Part shown: in pieces, positions 45,801-57,130 of the stretch
Numbering within the stretch: position 1 is the stretch's first letter
Layout of the letters: each line of letters begins with the position of its first letter
Position numbers and translations under genes: made by a program
From: Symsagittifera roscoffensis
Lineage: Eukaryota; Xenacoelomorpha; Acoela; Convolutidae
Reading direction: 5' to 3'
DNA: 64,000 nucleotides
NCBI RefSeq assembly: GCF_963678635.1
Contig: NC_087066.1
Location: 60,916,875 to 60,980,874, forward strand
The notes under the pieces: generated by a model
Seen by the model: only the letters and a program-made list of their open reading frames with translations
Told to the model about the DNA's origin: nothing
The model's database searches: none

Positions 45801-48800
45801 AAAATCTATTTGGTCTACCTAAAAAATGGTCGACAAAACTTTCGAAAGTTTTTTAAAATCCGCTCCCTCGAGGAATTCCTAGATCCGCTCCTGCAGTAGT
45901 ATTTATGAACAAAAAATGGCTCAACTTAGGCTTCAATGTAGAATGCATGATGTAATAGTTTTGTGTTGAAATTGTAAAGAGTAGTGTAAAGGCACCAGCG
46001 GATTTAGGACGAAGGGACGCGGACGCCATATTCTCGTTTTTAGGGAAGAGCGCGTGCCGAAAAAACGGGATATTTTTGTCGAAATTTTCCAAAACTTGCC
46101 TAAAAGCGGCTTTTTTGACCTGTTTTTTCAATATTTGCCTGCGACGCAAATTGTTTGGTCAAAAATGGTCTTCATTTTATTCCGGTATCGTTCGAAAAAT
46201 CAATTTGGTCGACCTAAAAAAATGGTCGACAAAACTTTCGAAAGTTTTTTAAAATCCGCTCCCTCGAGGAATTCCTAGATCGGCTCCTGCAGTAGTATTT
46301 ATGAACAAAAAATGGCTCAATTTAGGTTTCAATTTAGAATGCATGATGTAATAGTTTTGTGTTGAAATTGTAAAGAGTAGTGTAAAGGCACCAGCGGATT
46401 TAGTACGAAGGGACGCGGACGCCATATTCTCGTTTTTAGGGAAGAGCGCGTGCCGAAAAAACGGGATATTTTTGTCGAAATTTTCCAAAATTTGCCTAAA
46501 AGCGGCTTTTTTGACCTGTTTTTTCAATATTTGCCTGCGACGCAAATTGTTTGGTCAAAAATGGTCTTCATTTTATTCCGGTATCGTTCGAAAAATCAAT
46601 TTGGTCGACCTAAAAAAATGGTCGACAAAACTTTCGAAAGTTTTTTAAAATCCGCTCCCTCGAGGAATTCCTAGATCGGCTCCTGCAGTAGTATTTATGA
46701 ACAAAAAATGGCTCAATTTAGGTTTCAATTTAGAATGCATGATGTAATAGTTTTGTGTTGAAATTGTAAAGAGTAGTGTAAAGGCACCAGCGGATTTAGT
46801 ACGAAGGGACGCGGACGCCATATTCTCGTTTTTAGGGAAGAGCGCGTGCCGAAAAAACGGGATATTTTTGTCGAAATTTTCCAAAATTTGCCTAAAAGCG
46901 GCTTTTTTGACCTGTTTTTTCATTATTTGCCTGCGACCCAAATTGTTTGGTCAAAAATGGTCTTCATTTTATTCCGGTATGGTTCGAAAAATCAATTTGG
47001 TCGACCTAAAAAAATGGTCGACAAAACTTTCGAAAGTTTTTTAAAATCCGCTCCCTCTAGGAATTCCTAGATCCGCTCCTGCAGTAGTATTTATGAACAA
47101 AAAATGGCTCAATTTAGGCTTCAATGTAGAATGCATGATGTAATAGTTTTGTGTTGAAATTGTAAAGAGTAGTGTAAAGGCACCAGCGGATTTAGGACGA
47201 AGGGACGCGGACGCCATATTCTCGTTTTTAGGGAAGAGCGCGTGCCGAAAAAACGGGATATTTTTGTCGAAATTTTCCAAAACTTGCCTAAAAGCGGCTT
47301 TTTTGACCTGTTTTTTCAATATTTGCCTGCGACGCAAATTGTTTGGTCAAAAATGGTCTTCATTTTATTCCGGTATCGTTCGAAAAATCAATTTGGTCGA
47401 CCTAAAAAAATGGTCGACAAAACTTTCGAAAGTTTTTTAAAATCCGCTCCCTCGAGGAATTCCTAGATCGGCTCCTGCAGTAGTATTTATGAACAAAAAA
47501 TGGCTCAATTTAGGTTTCAATTTAGAATGCATGATGTAATAGTTTTGTGTTGAAATTGTAAAGAGTAGTGTAAAGGCACCAGCGGATTTAGTACGAAGGG
47601 ACGCGGACGCCATATTCTCGTTTTTAGGGAAGAGCGCGTGCCGAAAAAACGGGATATTTTTGTCGAAATTTTCCAAAATTTGCCTAAAAGCGGCTTTTTT
47701 GACCTGTTTTTTCATTATTTGCCTGCGACCCAAATTGTTTGGTCAAAAATGGTCTTCATTTTATTCCGGTATGGTTCGAAAAATCAATTTGGTCGACCTA
47801 AAAAAATGGTCGACAAAACTTTCGAAAGTTTTTTAAAATCCGCTCCCTCGAGGAATTCCTAGATCGGCTCCTGCAGTAGTATTTATGAACAAAAAATGGC
47901 TCAATTTAGGTTTCAATGTAGAATGCATGATGTAATAGTTTTGTGTTCAAATTGTAAAGAGTAGTGTAAAGGCACCAGCGGATTTAGGACGAAGGGACGC
48001 GGACGCCATTTTCTCGTTTTCAGGGAAGAGCGCGTGCCAAAAAAACGGGATATTTTTGTCGAAATTTTCCAAAACTTGCCTAAAAGCGGCTTTTTTGACC
48101 TGTTTTTTCAATGTTTGCCTGCGACGCAAATTGTTTGGTCAAAAATGGTCTTCATTTTATTCCGGTATCGTTCGAAAAATCAATTTGGTCGACCTAAAAA
48201 ATGGTCGACAAAACTTTCGAAAGTTTTTTAAAATCCGCTCCCTCGAGGAATTCCTAGATCGGCTCCTGCAGTAGTATTTATGAACAAAAAATGGCTCAAT
48301 TTAGGTTTCAATTTAGAATGCATGATGTAATAGTTTTGTGTTGAAATTGTAAAGAGTAGTGTAAAGGCACCAGCGGATTTAGGACGAAGGGACGCGGACG
48401 CCATATTCTCGTTTTTAGGGAAGAGCGCGTGCCGAAAAAACGGGATATTTTTGTCGAAATTTTCCAAAACTTGCCTAAAAGCGGCTTTTTTGACCTGTTT
48501 TTTCAATATTTGCCTGCGACGCAAATTGTTTGTTCAAAAATGGTCTTCATTTTATTCCGGTATGGTTCGAAAAATCTATTTGGTCGACTTAAAAAAATGG
48601 TCGACAAAACTTTCGAAAGTTTTTTAAAATCCGCTCCCTCTAGGAATTTCAAGATCCGCTCCAGCAGTAGTATTTATGAACAAAAAATGGCTCAATTTAG
48701 GTTTCAATGTAGAATGCATGATGTAATAGTTTTGTGTTCAAATTGTAAAGAGTAGTGTAAAGGCACCAGCGGATTTAGGACGAAGGGACGCGGACGCCAT

Positions 48801-51800
48801 TTTCTCGTTTTCAGGGAAGAGCGCGTGCCAAAAAAACTGGATATTTTTGTCGAAATTTTCCAAAACTTGCCTAAAAGCGGCTTTTTTGACCTGTTTTTTC
48901 AATGTTTGCCTGCGACGCAAATTGTTTGGTCAAAAATGGTCTTCATTTTATTCCGGTATCGTTCGAAAAATCAATTTGGTCGACTTAAAAAATGGTCGAC
49001 AAAACTTTCGAAAGTTTTTTAAAATCCGCTCCCTCGAGGAATTCCTAGATCGGCTCCTGGAGTAGTATTTATGAACAAAAAATGGCTCAATTTAGGTTTC
49101 AATTTAGAATGCATGATGTAATAGTTTTGTGTTGAAATTGTAAAGAGCAGTGTAAAGGCACCAGCGGATTTAGTACGAAGGGACGCGCACGCCATATTCT
49201 CGTTTTTAGGGAAGAGCGCGTGCCGAAAAAACGGGATATTTTTGTCGAAATTTTCCAAAATTTGCCTAAAAGCGGCTTTTTTGACCTGTTTTTTCATTAT
49301 TTGCCTGCGACCCAAATTGTTTGGTCAAAAATGGTCTTCATTTTATTCCGGTATGGTTCGAAAAATCAATTTGGTCGACCTAAAAAAATGGTCGACAAAA
49401 CTTTCGAAAGTTTTTTAAAATCCGCTCCCTCGAGGAATTCCTAGATCGGCTCCTGCAGTAGTATTTATGAACAAAAAATGGCTCAATTTAGGTTTCAATG
49501 TAGAATGCATGATGTAATAGTTTTGTGTTCAAATTGTAAAGAGTAGTGTAAAGGCACCAGCGGATTTAGGACGAAGGGACGCGGACGCCATTTTCTCGTT
49601 TTCAGGGAAGAGCGCGTGCCAAAAAAACGGGATATTTTTGTCGAAATTTTCCAAAACTTGCCTAAAAGCGGCTTTTTTGACCTGTTTTTTCAATGTTTGC
49701 CTGCGACGCAAATTGTTTGGTCAAAAATGGTCTTCATTTTATTCCGGTATCGTTCGAAAAATCAATTTGGTCGACCTAAAAAAATGGTCGACAAAACTTT
49801 CGAAAGTTTTTTAAAATCCGCTCCCTCGAGGAATTCCTAGATCGGCTCCTGCAGTAGTATTTATGAACAAAAAATGGCTCAATTTAGGTTTCAATTTAGA
49901 ATGCATGATGTAATAGTTTTGTGTTGAAATTGTAAAGAGTAGTGTAAAGGCACCAGCGGATTTAGGACGAAGGGACGCGGACGCCATTTTCTCGTTTTTA
50001 GGGAAGAGCGCGTGCCGAAAAAACGGGATATTTTTGTCGAAATTTTCCAAAACTTGCCTAAAAGCGGCTTTTTTGACCTGTTTTTTCAATATTTGCCTGC
50101 GACGCAAATTGTTTGTTCAAAAATGGTCTTCATTTTATTCCGGTATGGTTCGAAAAATCTATTTGGTCGACTTAAAAAAATGGTCGACAAAACTTTCGAA
50201 AGTTTTTTAAAATCCGCTCCCTCTAGGAATTCCTAGATCCGCTCCTGCAGTAGTATTTATGAACAAAAAATGGCTCAATTTAGGTTTCAATGTAGAATGC
50301 ATGATGTAATAGTTTTGTGTTCAAATTGTAAAGAGTAGTGTAAAGGCACCAGCGGATTTAGGACGAAGGGACGCGGACGCCATTTTCTCGTTTTCAGGGA
50401 AGAGCGCGTGCCAAAAAAACGGGATATTTTTGTCGACATTTTCCAAAACTTGCCTAAAAGCGGCTTTTTTGACCTGTTTTTTCAATGTTTGCCTGCGACG
50501 CAAATTGTTTGGTCAAAAATGGTTTTCATTTTATTCCGGTATCGTTCGAAAAATCAATTTGGTCGACCTAAAAAAATGGTCGACAAAACTTTCGAAAGTT
50601 TTTTAAAATCCGCTCCCTCGAGGAATTCCTAGATCGGCTCCTGCAGTAGTATTTATGAACAAAAAATGGCTCAATTTAGGTTTCAATTTAGAATGCATGA
50701 TGTAATAGTTTTGTGTTGAAATTGTAAAGAGTAGTGTAAAGGCACCAGCGGATTTAGTACGAAGGGACGCGGACGCCATATTCTCGTTTTTAGGGAAGAG
50801 CGCGTGCCGAAAAAACGGGATATTTTTGTCGAAATTTTCCAAAATTTGCCTAAAAGCGGCTTTTTTGACCTGTTTTTTCATTATTTGCCTGCGACCCAAA
50901 TTGTTTGGTCAAAAATGGTCTTCAATTTATTCCGGTATTGTTCGAAAAATCTATTTGGTCTACCTAAAAAATGGTCGACAAAACTTTCGAAAGTTTTTTA
51001 AAATCCGCTCCCTCGAGGAATTCCTAGATCCGCTCCTGCAGTAGTATTTATGAACAAAAAATGGCTCAATTTAGGTTTCAATGTAGAATGCATGATGTAA
51101 TAGTTTTGTGTTGAAATTGTAAAGAGTAGTGTAAAGGCACCAGCGGATTTAGGACGAAGGGACGCGGACGCCATTTTCTCGTTTTCAGGGAAGAGCGCGT
51201 GCCGAAAAAACGGGATATTTTTGTCGAAATTTTCCAAAACTTGCCTAAAAGCGGCTTTTTTGACCTGTTTTTTCAATATGTGCCTGCGACGCAAATTGTT
51301 TGTTCAAAAATGGTCTTCATTTTATTCCATTATGGTTCGAAAAATCTATTTGGTCGACTTAAAAAAATGGTCGACAAAACTTTCGAAAGTTTTTAAAATC
51401 CGCTCCCTCTAGGAATTCCTAGATCCGCTCCTGCAGTAGTATTTATGAACAAAAAATGGCTCAATTTAGGTTTCAATGTAGAATGCATGATGTAATAGTT
51501 TTGTGTTGAAATTGTAAAGAGTAGTGTAAAGGCACCAGCGGATTTAGGACGAAGGGACGCGGACGCCATTTTCTCGTTTTCAGGGAAGAGCGCGTGCCAA
51601 AAAAACGGAATATTTTTGTCGAAATTTTCCAAAACTTGCCTAAAAGCGGCTTTTTTGACCTGTTTTTTCAATGTTTGCCTGCGACGCAAATTGTTTGGTC
51701 AAAACTGGTCTTCATTTTATTCCGGTATCGTTCGAAAAATCATTTTGGTCGACCTAAAAAAATGGTCGACAAAACTTTCGAAAGTTTTTTAAAATCCGCT

Positions 51801-54800
51801 CCCTCGAGGAATTCCTAGATCGGCTCCTGCAGTAGTATTTATGAACAAAAAATGGCTCAATTTAGTTTTCAATTTAGAATGCATGATGTAATAGTTTTGT
51901 GTTGAAATTGTAAAGAGTAGTGTAAAGGCACCAGCGGATTTAGTACGAAGGGACGCGGACGCCATATTCTCGTTTTTAGGGAAGAGCGCGTGCCAAAAAA
52001 ACGGGATATTTTTGTCGAAATTTTCCAAAATTTGCCTAAAAGCGGCTTTTTTGACCTGTTTTTTCATTATTTGCCTGCGACGCAAATTGTTTGGTCAAAA
52101 ACGGTCTTCATTTTATTCCGGTATCGTTCGAAAAATCTATTTGGTCTACCTAAAAAAATGGTCGACAAAACTTTCGAAAGTTTTTTAAAATCCGCTCCCT
52201 CGAGGAATTCCTAGATCCGCTCCTGCAGTAGTATTTATGAACAAAAAAGGGCTCAATTTAGGTTTCATTGAAGAATGCATGATGTAATAGTTTTGTGTTG
52301 AAATTGTAAAGAGTAGTGTAAAGGCACCAGCGGATTTAGGACGAAGGGACGCGGACGCCATATTCTCGTTTTTAGGGAAGAGCGCGTGCCGAAAAAACGG
52401 GATATTTTTGTCGAAATTTTCCAAAATTTGCCTAAAAGCGGCTTTTTTGACCTGTTTTTTCATTATTTGCCTGCGACGCAAATTGTTTGGTCAAAAATGG
52501 TCTTCATTTTATTCCATTATGGTTCGAAAAATCTATTTGGTCGACTTAAAAAAATGGTCGACAAAACTTTCGAAAGTTTTTAAAATCCGCTCCCTCTAGG
52601 AATTCCTAGATCCGCTCCTGCAGTAGTATTTATGAACAAAAAATGGCTCAATTTAGGTTTCAATGTAGAATGCATGATGTAATAGTTTTGTGTTGAAATT
52701 GTAAAGAGTAGTGTAAAGGCACCAGCGGATTTAGGACGAAGGGACGCGGACGCCATATTCTCGTTTTTAAGGAAGAGCGCGTGCCAAAAAAACGGGATAT
52801 TTTTGTCGAAATTTTCCAAAATTTGCCTAAAAGCGGCTTTTTTGACCTGTTTTTTCAATGTTTGCCTGCGACGCAAATTGTTTGGTCAGAAATGGTCTTC
52901 ATTTTATTCCGGTATTGTTCGAAAAATCAATTTGGTCGACCTAAAAAACGATCGACAAAACTTTCGAAAGCTTTTTAAAATCCGCTCCCTCGAGGAGTTC
53001 CTAGATCCGCTCCTGCAGTAGTATTTATGAACAAAAAATTGCTCAATTTAGGTTTCAATGTAGAACGCATGATGTAATAGTTTTGTGTTGAAATTGTAAA
53101 GAGTAGTGTAAAGGCACCAGAGGATTTAAGACGAAGGGACGCGGACGCCATATTCTCGTTTTTAGGGAAGAGCGCGTGCCAAAAAAACGGGATATTTTTG
53201 TCGAAATTTTCCAAAATTTGCCTAAAAGCGGCTTTTTTGACCTGTTTTTTCAATGTTTGCCTGCGACGCAAATTGTTTGGTCAAAAATGGTCTTCATTTT
53301 ATTCCGGTATTGTTCGAAAAATCAATTTGGTCGACCTAAAAAAATGGTCGACAAAACTTTCGAAAGTTTTTTAAAATCCGCTCCCTCGAGGAATTCCTAG
53401 ATCCGCTCCTGCAGTAGTATTTATGAACAAAAAATGGCTCAATTTAGGTTTCAATGTAGAATGCATGATGTAATAGTTTTGTGTTGAAATTGTAAAGAGT
53501 AGTGTAAAGGCACCAGCGGATTTAGGACGAAGGGACGCGGACGCCATATTCTCGTTTTTAGGGAAGAGCGCGTGCCGAAAAAACGAGATATTTTTGTCGA
53601 AATTTTCCAAAATTTGCCTAAAAGCGGCTTTTTTGACCTGTTTTTTCATTATTTGCCTGCGACGCAAATTGTTTGGTCAAAAATGGTCTTCATTTTATTC
53701 CGGTATCGTTCGAAAAATCTATTTGGTCTACCTAAAAAAATGGTCGACAAAACTTTCGAAAGTTTTTTAAAATCCGCTCCCTCGAGGAATTCCTAGATCC
53801 GCTCCTGCAGTAGTATTTATGAACAAAAAATGGCTCAATTTAGGTTTCAATGTAGAACGCATGATGTAATAGTTTTGTGTTGAAATTGTAAAGAGTAGTG
53901 TAAAGGCAACAGCGGATTTAGGACGAAGGGACGCGGACGCCATATTCTCGTTTTTAAGGAAGAGCGCGTGCCAAAAAAACAGGATATTTTTGTCGAAATT
54001 TTCCAAAATTTGCCTAAAAGCGGCTTTTTTGACCTGTTTTTTCATTATTTGCCTGCGACGCAAATTGTTTGGTCAAAAATGGTCTTCATTTTATTCCGGT
54101 ATCGTTCGAAAAATCTATTTGGTCTACCTAAAAAAATGGTCGACAAAACTTTCGAAAGTTTTTTAAAATCCGCTCCCTCGAGGAATTCCTAGATCCGCTC
54201 CTGCAGTAGTATTTATGAACAAAAAAGGGCTCAATTTAGGTTTCATTGAAGAATGCATGATGTAATAGTTTTGTGTTGAAATTGTAAAGAGTAGTGTAAA
54301 GGCACCAGCGGATTTAGGACGAAGGGACGCGGACGCCATATTCTCGTTTTTAGGGAAGAGCGCGTGCCGAAAAAACGGGATATTTTTGTCGAAATTTTCC
54401 AAAATTTGCCTAAAAGCGGCTTTTTTGACCTGTTTTTTCATTATTTGCCTGCGACGCAAATTGTTTGGTCAAAAATGGTCTTCATTTTATTCCGGTATTG
54501 TTCGAAAAATCTATTTGGTCTACCTAAAAAAATGGTCGACAAAACTTTCGAAAGTTTTTTAAAATCCGCTCCCTCGAGGAATTCCTAGATCCGCTCCTGC
54601 AGTAGTTTTTATGAACAAAAAATGTCTCAATTTAGGTTTCAATGTAGAATGCATGATGTAATAGTTTTGTGTTGAAATTGTAAAGAGTAGTGTAAAGGCA
54701 CCTGCGGATTTAGGACGAAGGGACGCGGACGCCATATTCTCGTTTTTAGGGAAGAGCGCGTGCCGAAAAAACGGGATATTTTTGTCGAAATTTTCCAAAT

Positions 54801-56712
54801 TTGCCTAAAAGCGGCTTTTTTGACCTGTTTTTTCATTATTTGCCTGCGACGCAAATTGTTTGGTCAAAAGTGGTCTTCATTTTATTCCGGTATCGTTCGA
54901 AAAATCTATTTGGTCTACCTAAACAAATGGTCGACAAAACTTTCGAAAGTTTTTTAAAATCCGCTCCCTCGAGGAATTCCTAGATCCGCTCCTGCAGTAG
55001 TATTTATGAACAAAAAATGGCTCAATTTAGGTTTCAATGTAGAATGCATGATTTAATAGTTTTGTGTTGAAATTGTAAAGAGTAGTGTAAAGGCACCAGA
55101 GGATTTAAGACGAAGGGACGCGGACGCCATATTCTCGTTTTTAGGGAAGAGCGCGTGCCAAAAAAACGGGATATTTTTGTCGAAATTTTCCAAAATTTGC
55201 CTAAAAGCGGCTTTTTTGACCTGTTTTTTCAATGTTTGCCTGCGACGCAAATTGTTTGGTCAAAAATGGTCTTCATTTTATTCCGGTATTGTTCGAAAAA
55301 TCAATTTGGTCGACCTAAAAAAATGATCGACAAAACTTTCGAAAGCTTTTTAAAATCCGCTCCCTCGAGGAGTTCCTAGATCCGCTCCTGCAGTAGTATT
55401 TATGAACAAAAAATGGCTCAATTTAGGTTTCAATGTAGAATGCATGATGTAATAGTTTTGTGTTGAAATTGTAAAGAGTAGTGTAAAGGCACCAGCGGAT
55501 TTAGGACGAAGGGACGCGGACGCCATATTCTCGTTTTTAAGGAAGAGCGCGTGCCAAAAAAACGGGATATTTTTGTCGAAATTTTCCAAAATTTGCCTAA
55601 AAGCGGCTTTTTTGACCTGTTTTTTCATTATTTGCCTGCGACGCAAATTGTTTGGTCAAAAATGGTCTTCATTTTATTCCGGTATCGTTCGAAAAATCTA
55701 TTTGGTCTACCTAAAAAAATGGTCGACAAAACTTTCGAAAGTTTTTTAAAATCCGCTCCCTCGAGGAATTCCTAGATCCGCTCCTGCAGTAGTATTTATG
55801 AACAAAAAAATGGCTCAATTTAGGTTTCAATGTAGAATGCATGATGTAATAGTTTTGTGTTGAAATTGTAAAGAGTAGTGTAAAGGCACCAGCGGATTTA
55901 GGACGAAGGGACGCGGACGCCATATTCTCGTTTTTAGGGAAGAGCGCGTGCCGAAAAAACGGGATATTTTTGTCGAAATTTTCCAAAATTTGCCTAAAAG
56001 CGGCTTTTTTGACCTGTTTTTTCATTATTTGCCTGCGACGCAAATTGTTTGGTCAAAAATGGTCTTCATTTTATTCCGGTATCGTTCGAAAAATCTATTT
56101 GGTCTACCTGAAAAAATGGTCGACAAAACTTTCGAAAGTTTTTTAAAATCCGCTCCCTCGAGGAATTCCTAGATCCGCTCCTGCAGTAGTATTTATGAAC
56201 AAAAAATGGCTCAATTTAGGTTTCAATGTAGAACGCATGATGTAATAGTTTTGTGTTGAAATTGTAAAGAGTAGTGTAAAGGCACCAGCGGATTTAGGAC
56301 GAAGGGACGCGGACGCTATATTCTCGTTTTTAAGGAAGAGCGCGTGCCAAAAAAAACGGGATATTTTTGTCGAAATTTTCCAAAATTTGCCTAAAAGCGG
56401 CTTTTTTGACCTGTTTTTTCATTATTTGCCTGCGACGCAAATTGTTTGGTCAAAAATGGTCTTCATTTTATTCCGGTATCGTTCGAAAAATCAATTTGGT
56501 CGACCTAAAAAAATGGTCGACAAAACTTTCGAAAGATTTTTAAAATCCGCTCCCTCGAGGAATTCCTAGATCCGCTCCTGCAGTAGTATTTATGAACAAA
56601 AAATGGCTCAATTTAGGTTTCAATGTAGAATGCATGATGTAATAGTTTTGTGTTGAAATTGTAAAGAGTAGTGTAAAGGCACCAGCGGATTTAGGACGAA
56701 GGGACGCGGACG
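42861..56712 (+). repeat. 396-bp satellite array, about 36 units, derived from a MITE
   Basis: The unit recurs every 395-396 bp; the word gcgcgtgcc(g/a)aaaaaa heads units from about 42480 to 56345, giving about 36. Each unit is one MITE derivative of about 289 bp (gcggatttagg...cctagatccgct, for example 42833-43121) plus about 107 bp of spacer containing gaatgcatgatgtaatag. Relative to the longer copies to the left, every unit lacks the same 104 bp at the join gacgcca|tattctcg. Units differ by a few per cent and form higher-order groups. Open frames of 74 codons (+) and 98 codons (-) recur in most units but are broken by single-A indels in several, so I do not treat them as genes. Confidence 0.95.
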
Positions 56713-56880
56713 CCATCCTCAGGGATTCGACCTCATTCCTAACCAAAGGATCCCCCTTTGTACAATTTTGAGATATCTCCTTTTGGCTGACTAACCCCAA
56801 AGTTTTTCTGAAGGCGCTTTTGGCGCCCAAGCTCGCGACTTTTGAGGGAGGAGCGAAATAGGTGTCGCAATAGTGTTTTC
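56713..56880 (+). repeat. Right edge of the array: full-length-type MITE fragment
   Basis: After gacgcca the sequence continues into tcctcagggattcgacc and ttggctgactaacccc, i.e. the block deleted in the array units, then loses similarity near 56860. This gives the same join point as at the left edge. The gap to the SLC34 stop codon (56880-57130) holds tttatt at about 56957, a possible AATAAA for that gene on the minus strand. Confidence 0.7.
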
Positions 56881-57130
56881 AGGGATTAGTGTTCACTTAA
56901 AAAATCATACTGCGATTAGTGTTCACTTAAAACATGGGACCGATCCGTTTCAACGTTTATTAATATGACATCAGAAATACATTTAGAAAAAAAAATTTGT
57001 TAAGTTTTTGAGTTGTGGCTGTCCTTTCGGTTTCGTAAATTACAAAAAAAAACAACAATTTATAGTTCATGTCAATTTCCAAATCTTTTGTTTGATTTCT
57101 ATGGGCCAAGTTTTCTGATTAAGGTTCAGT

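Noticed and set aside
42493-56569. Repeating 74-codon (+) and 98-codon (-) open frames in nearly every satellite unit
   Set aside because: They overlap each other on opposite strands, recur only because the DNA unit recurs, and are broken by single-A deletions in several units. No start context or domain supports translation.
42861-56712. A CRISPR array, suggested by regular repeats
   Set aside because: Units are about 396 bp and contiguous, spacers are not unique, and the genome is eukaryotic.
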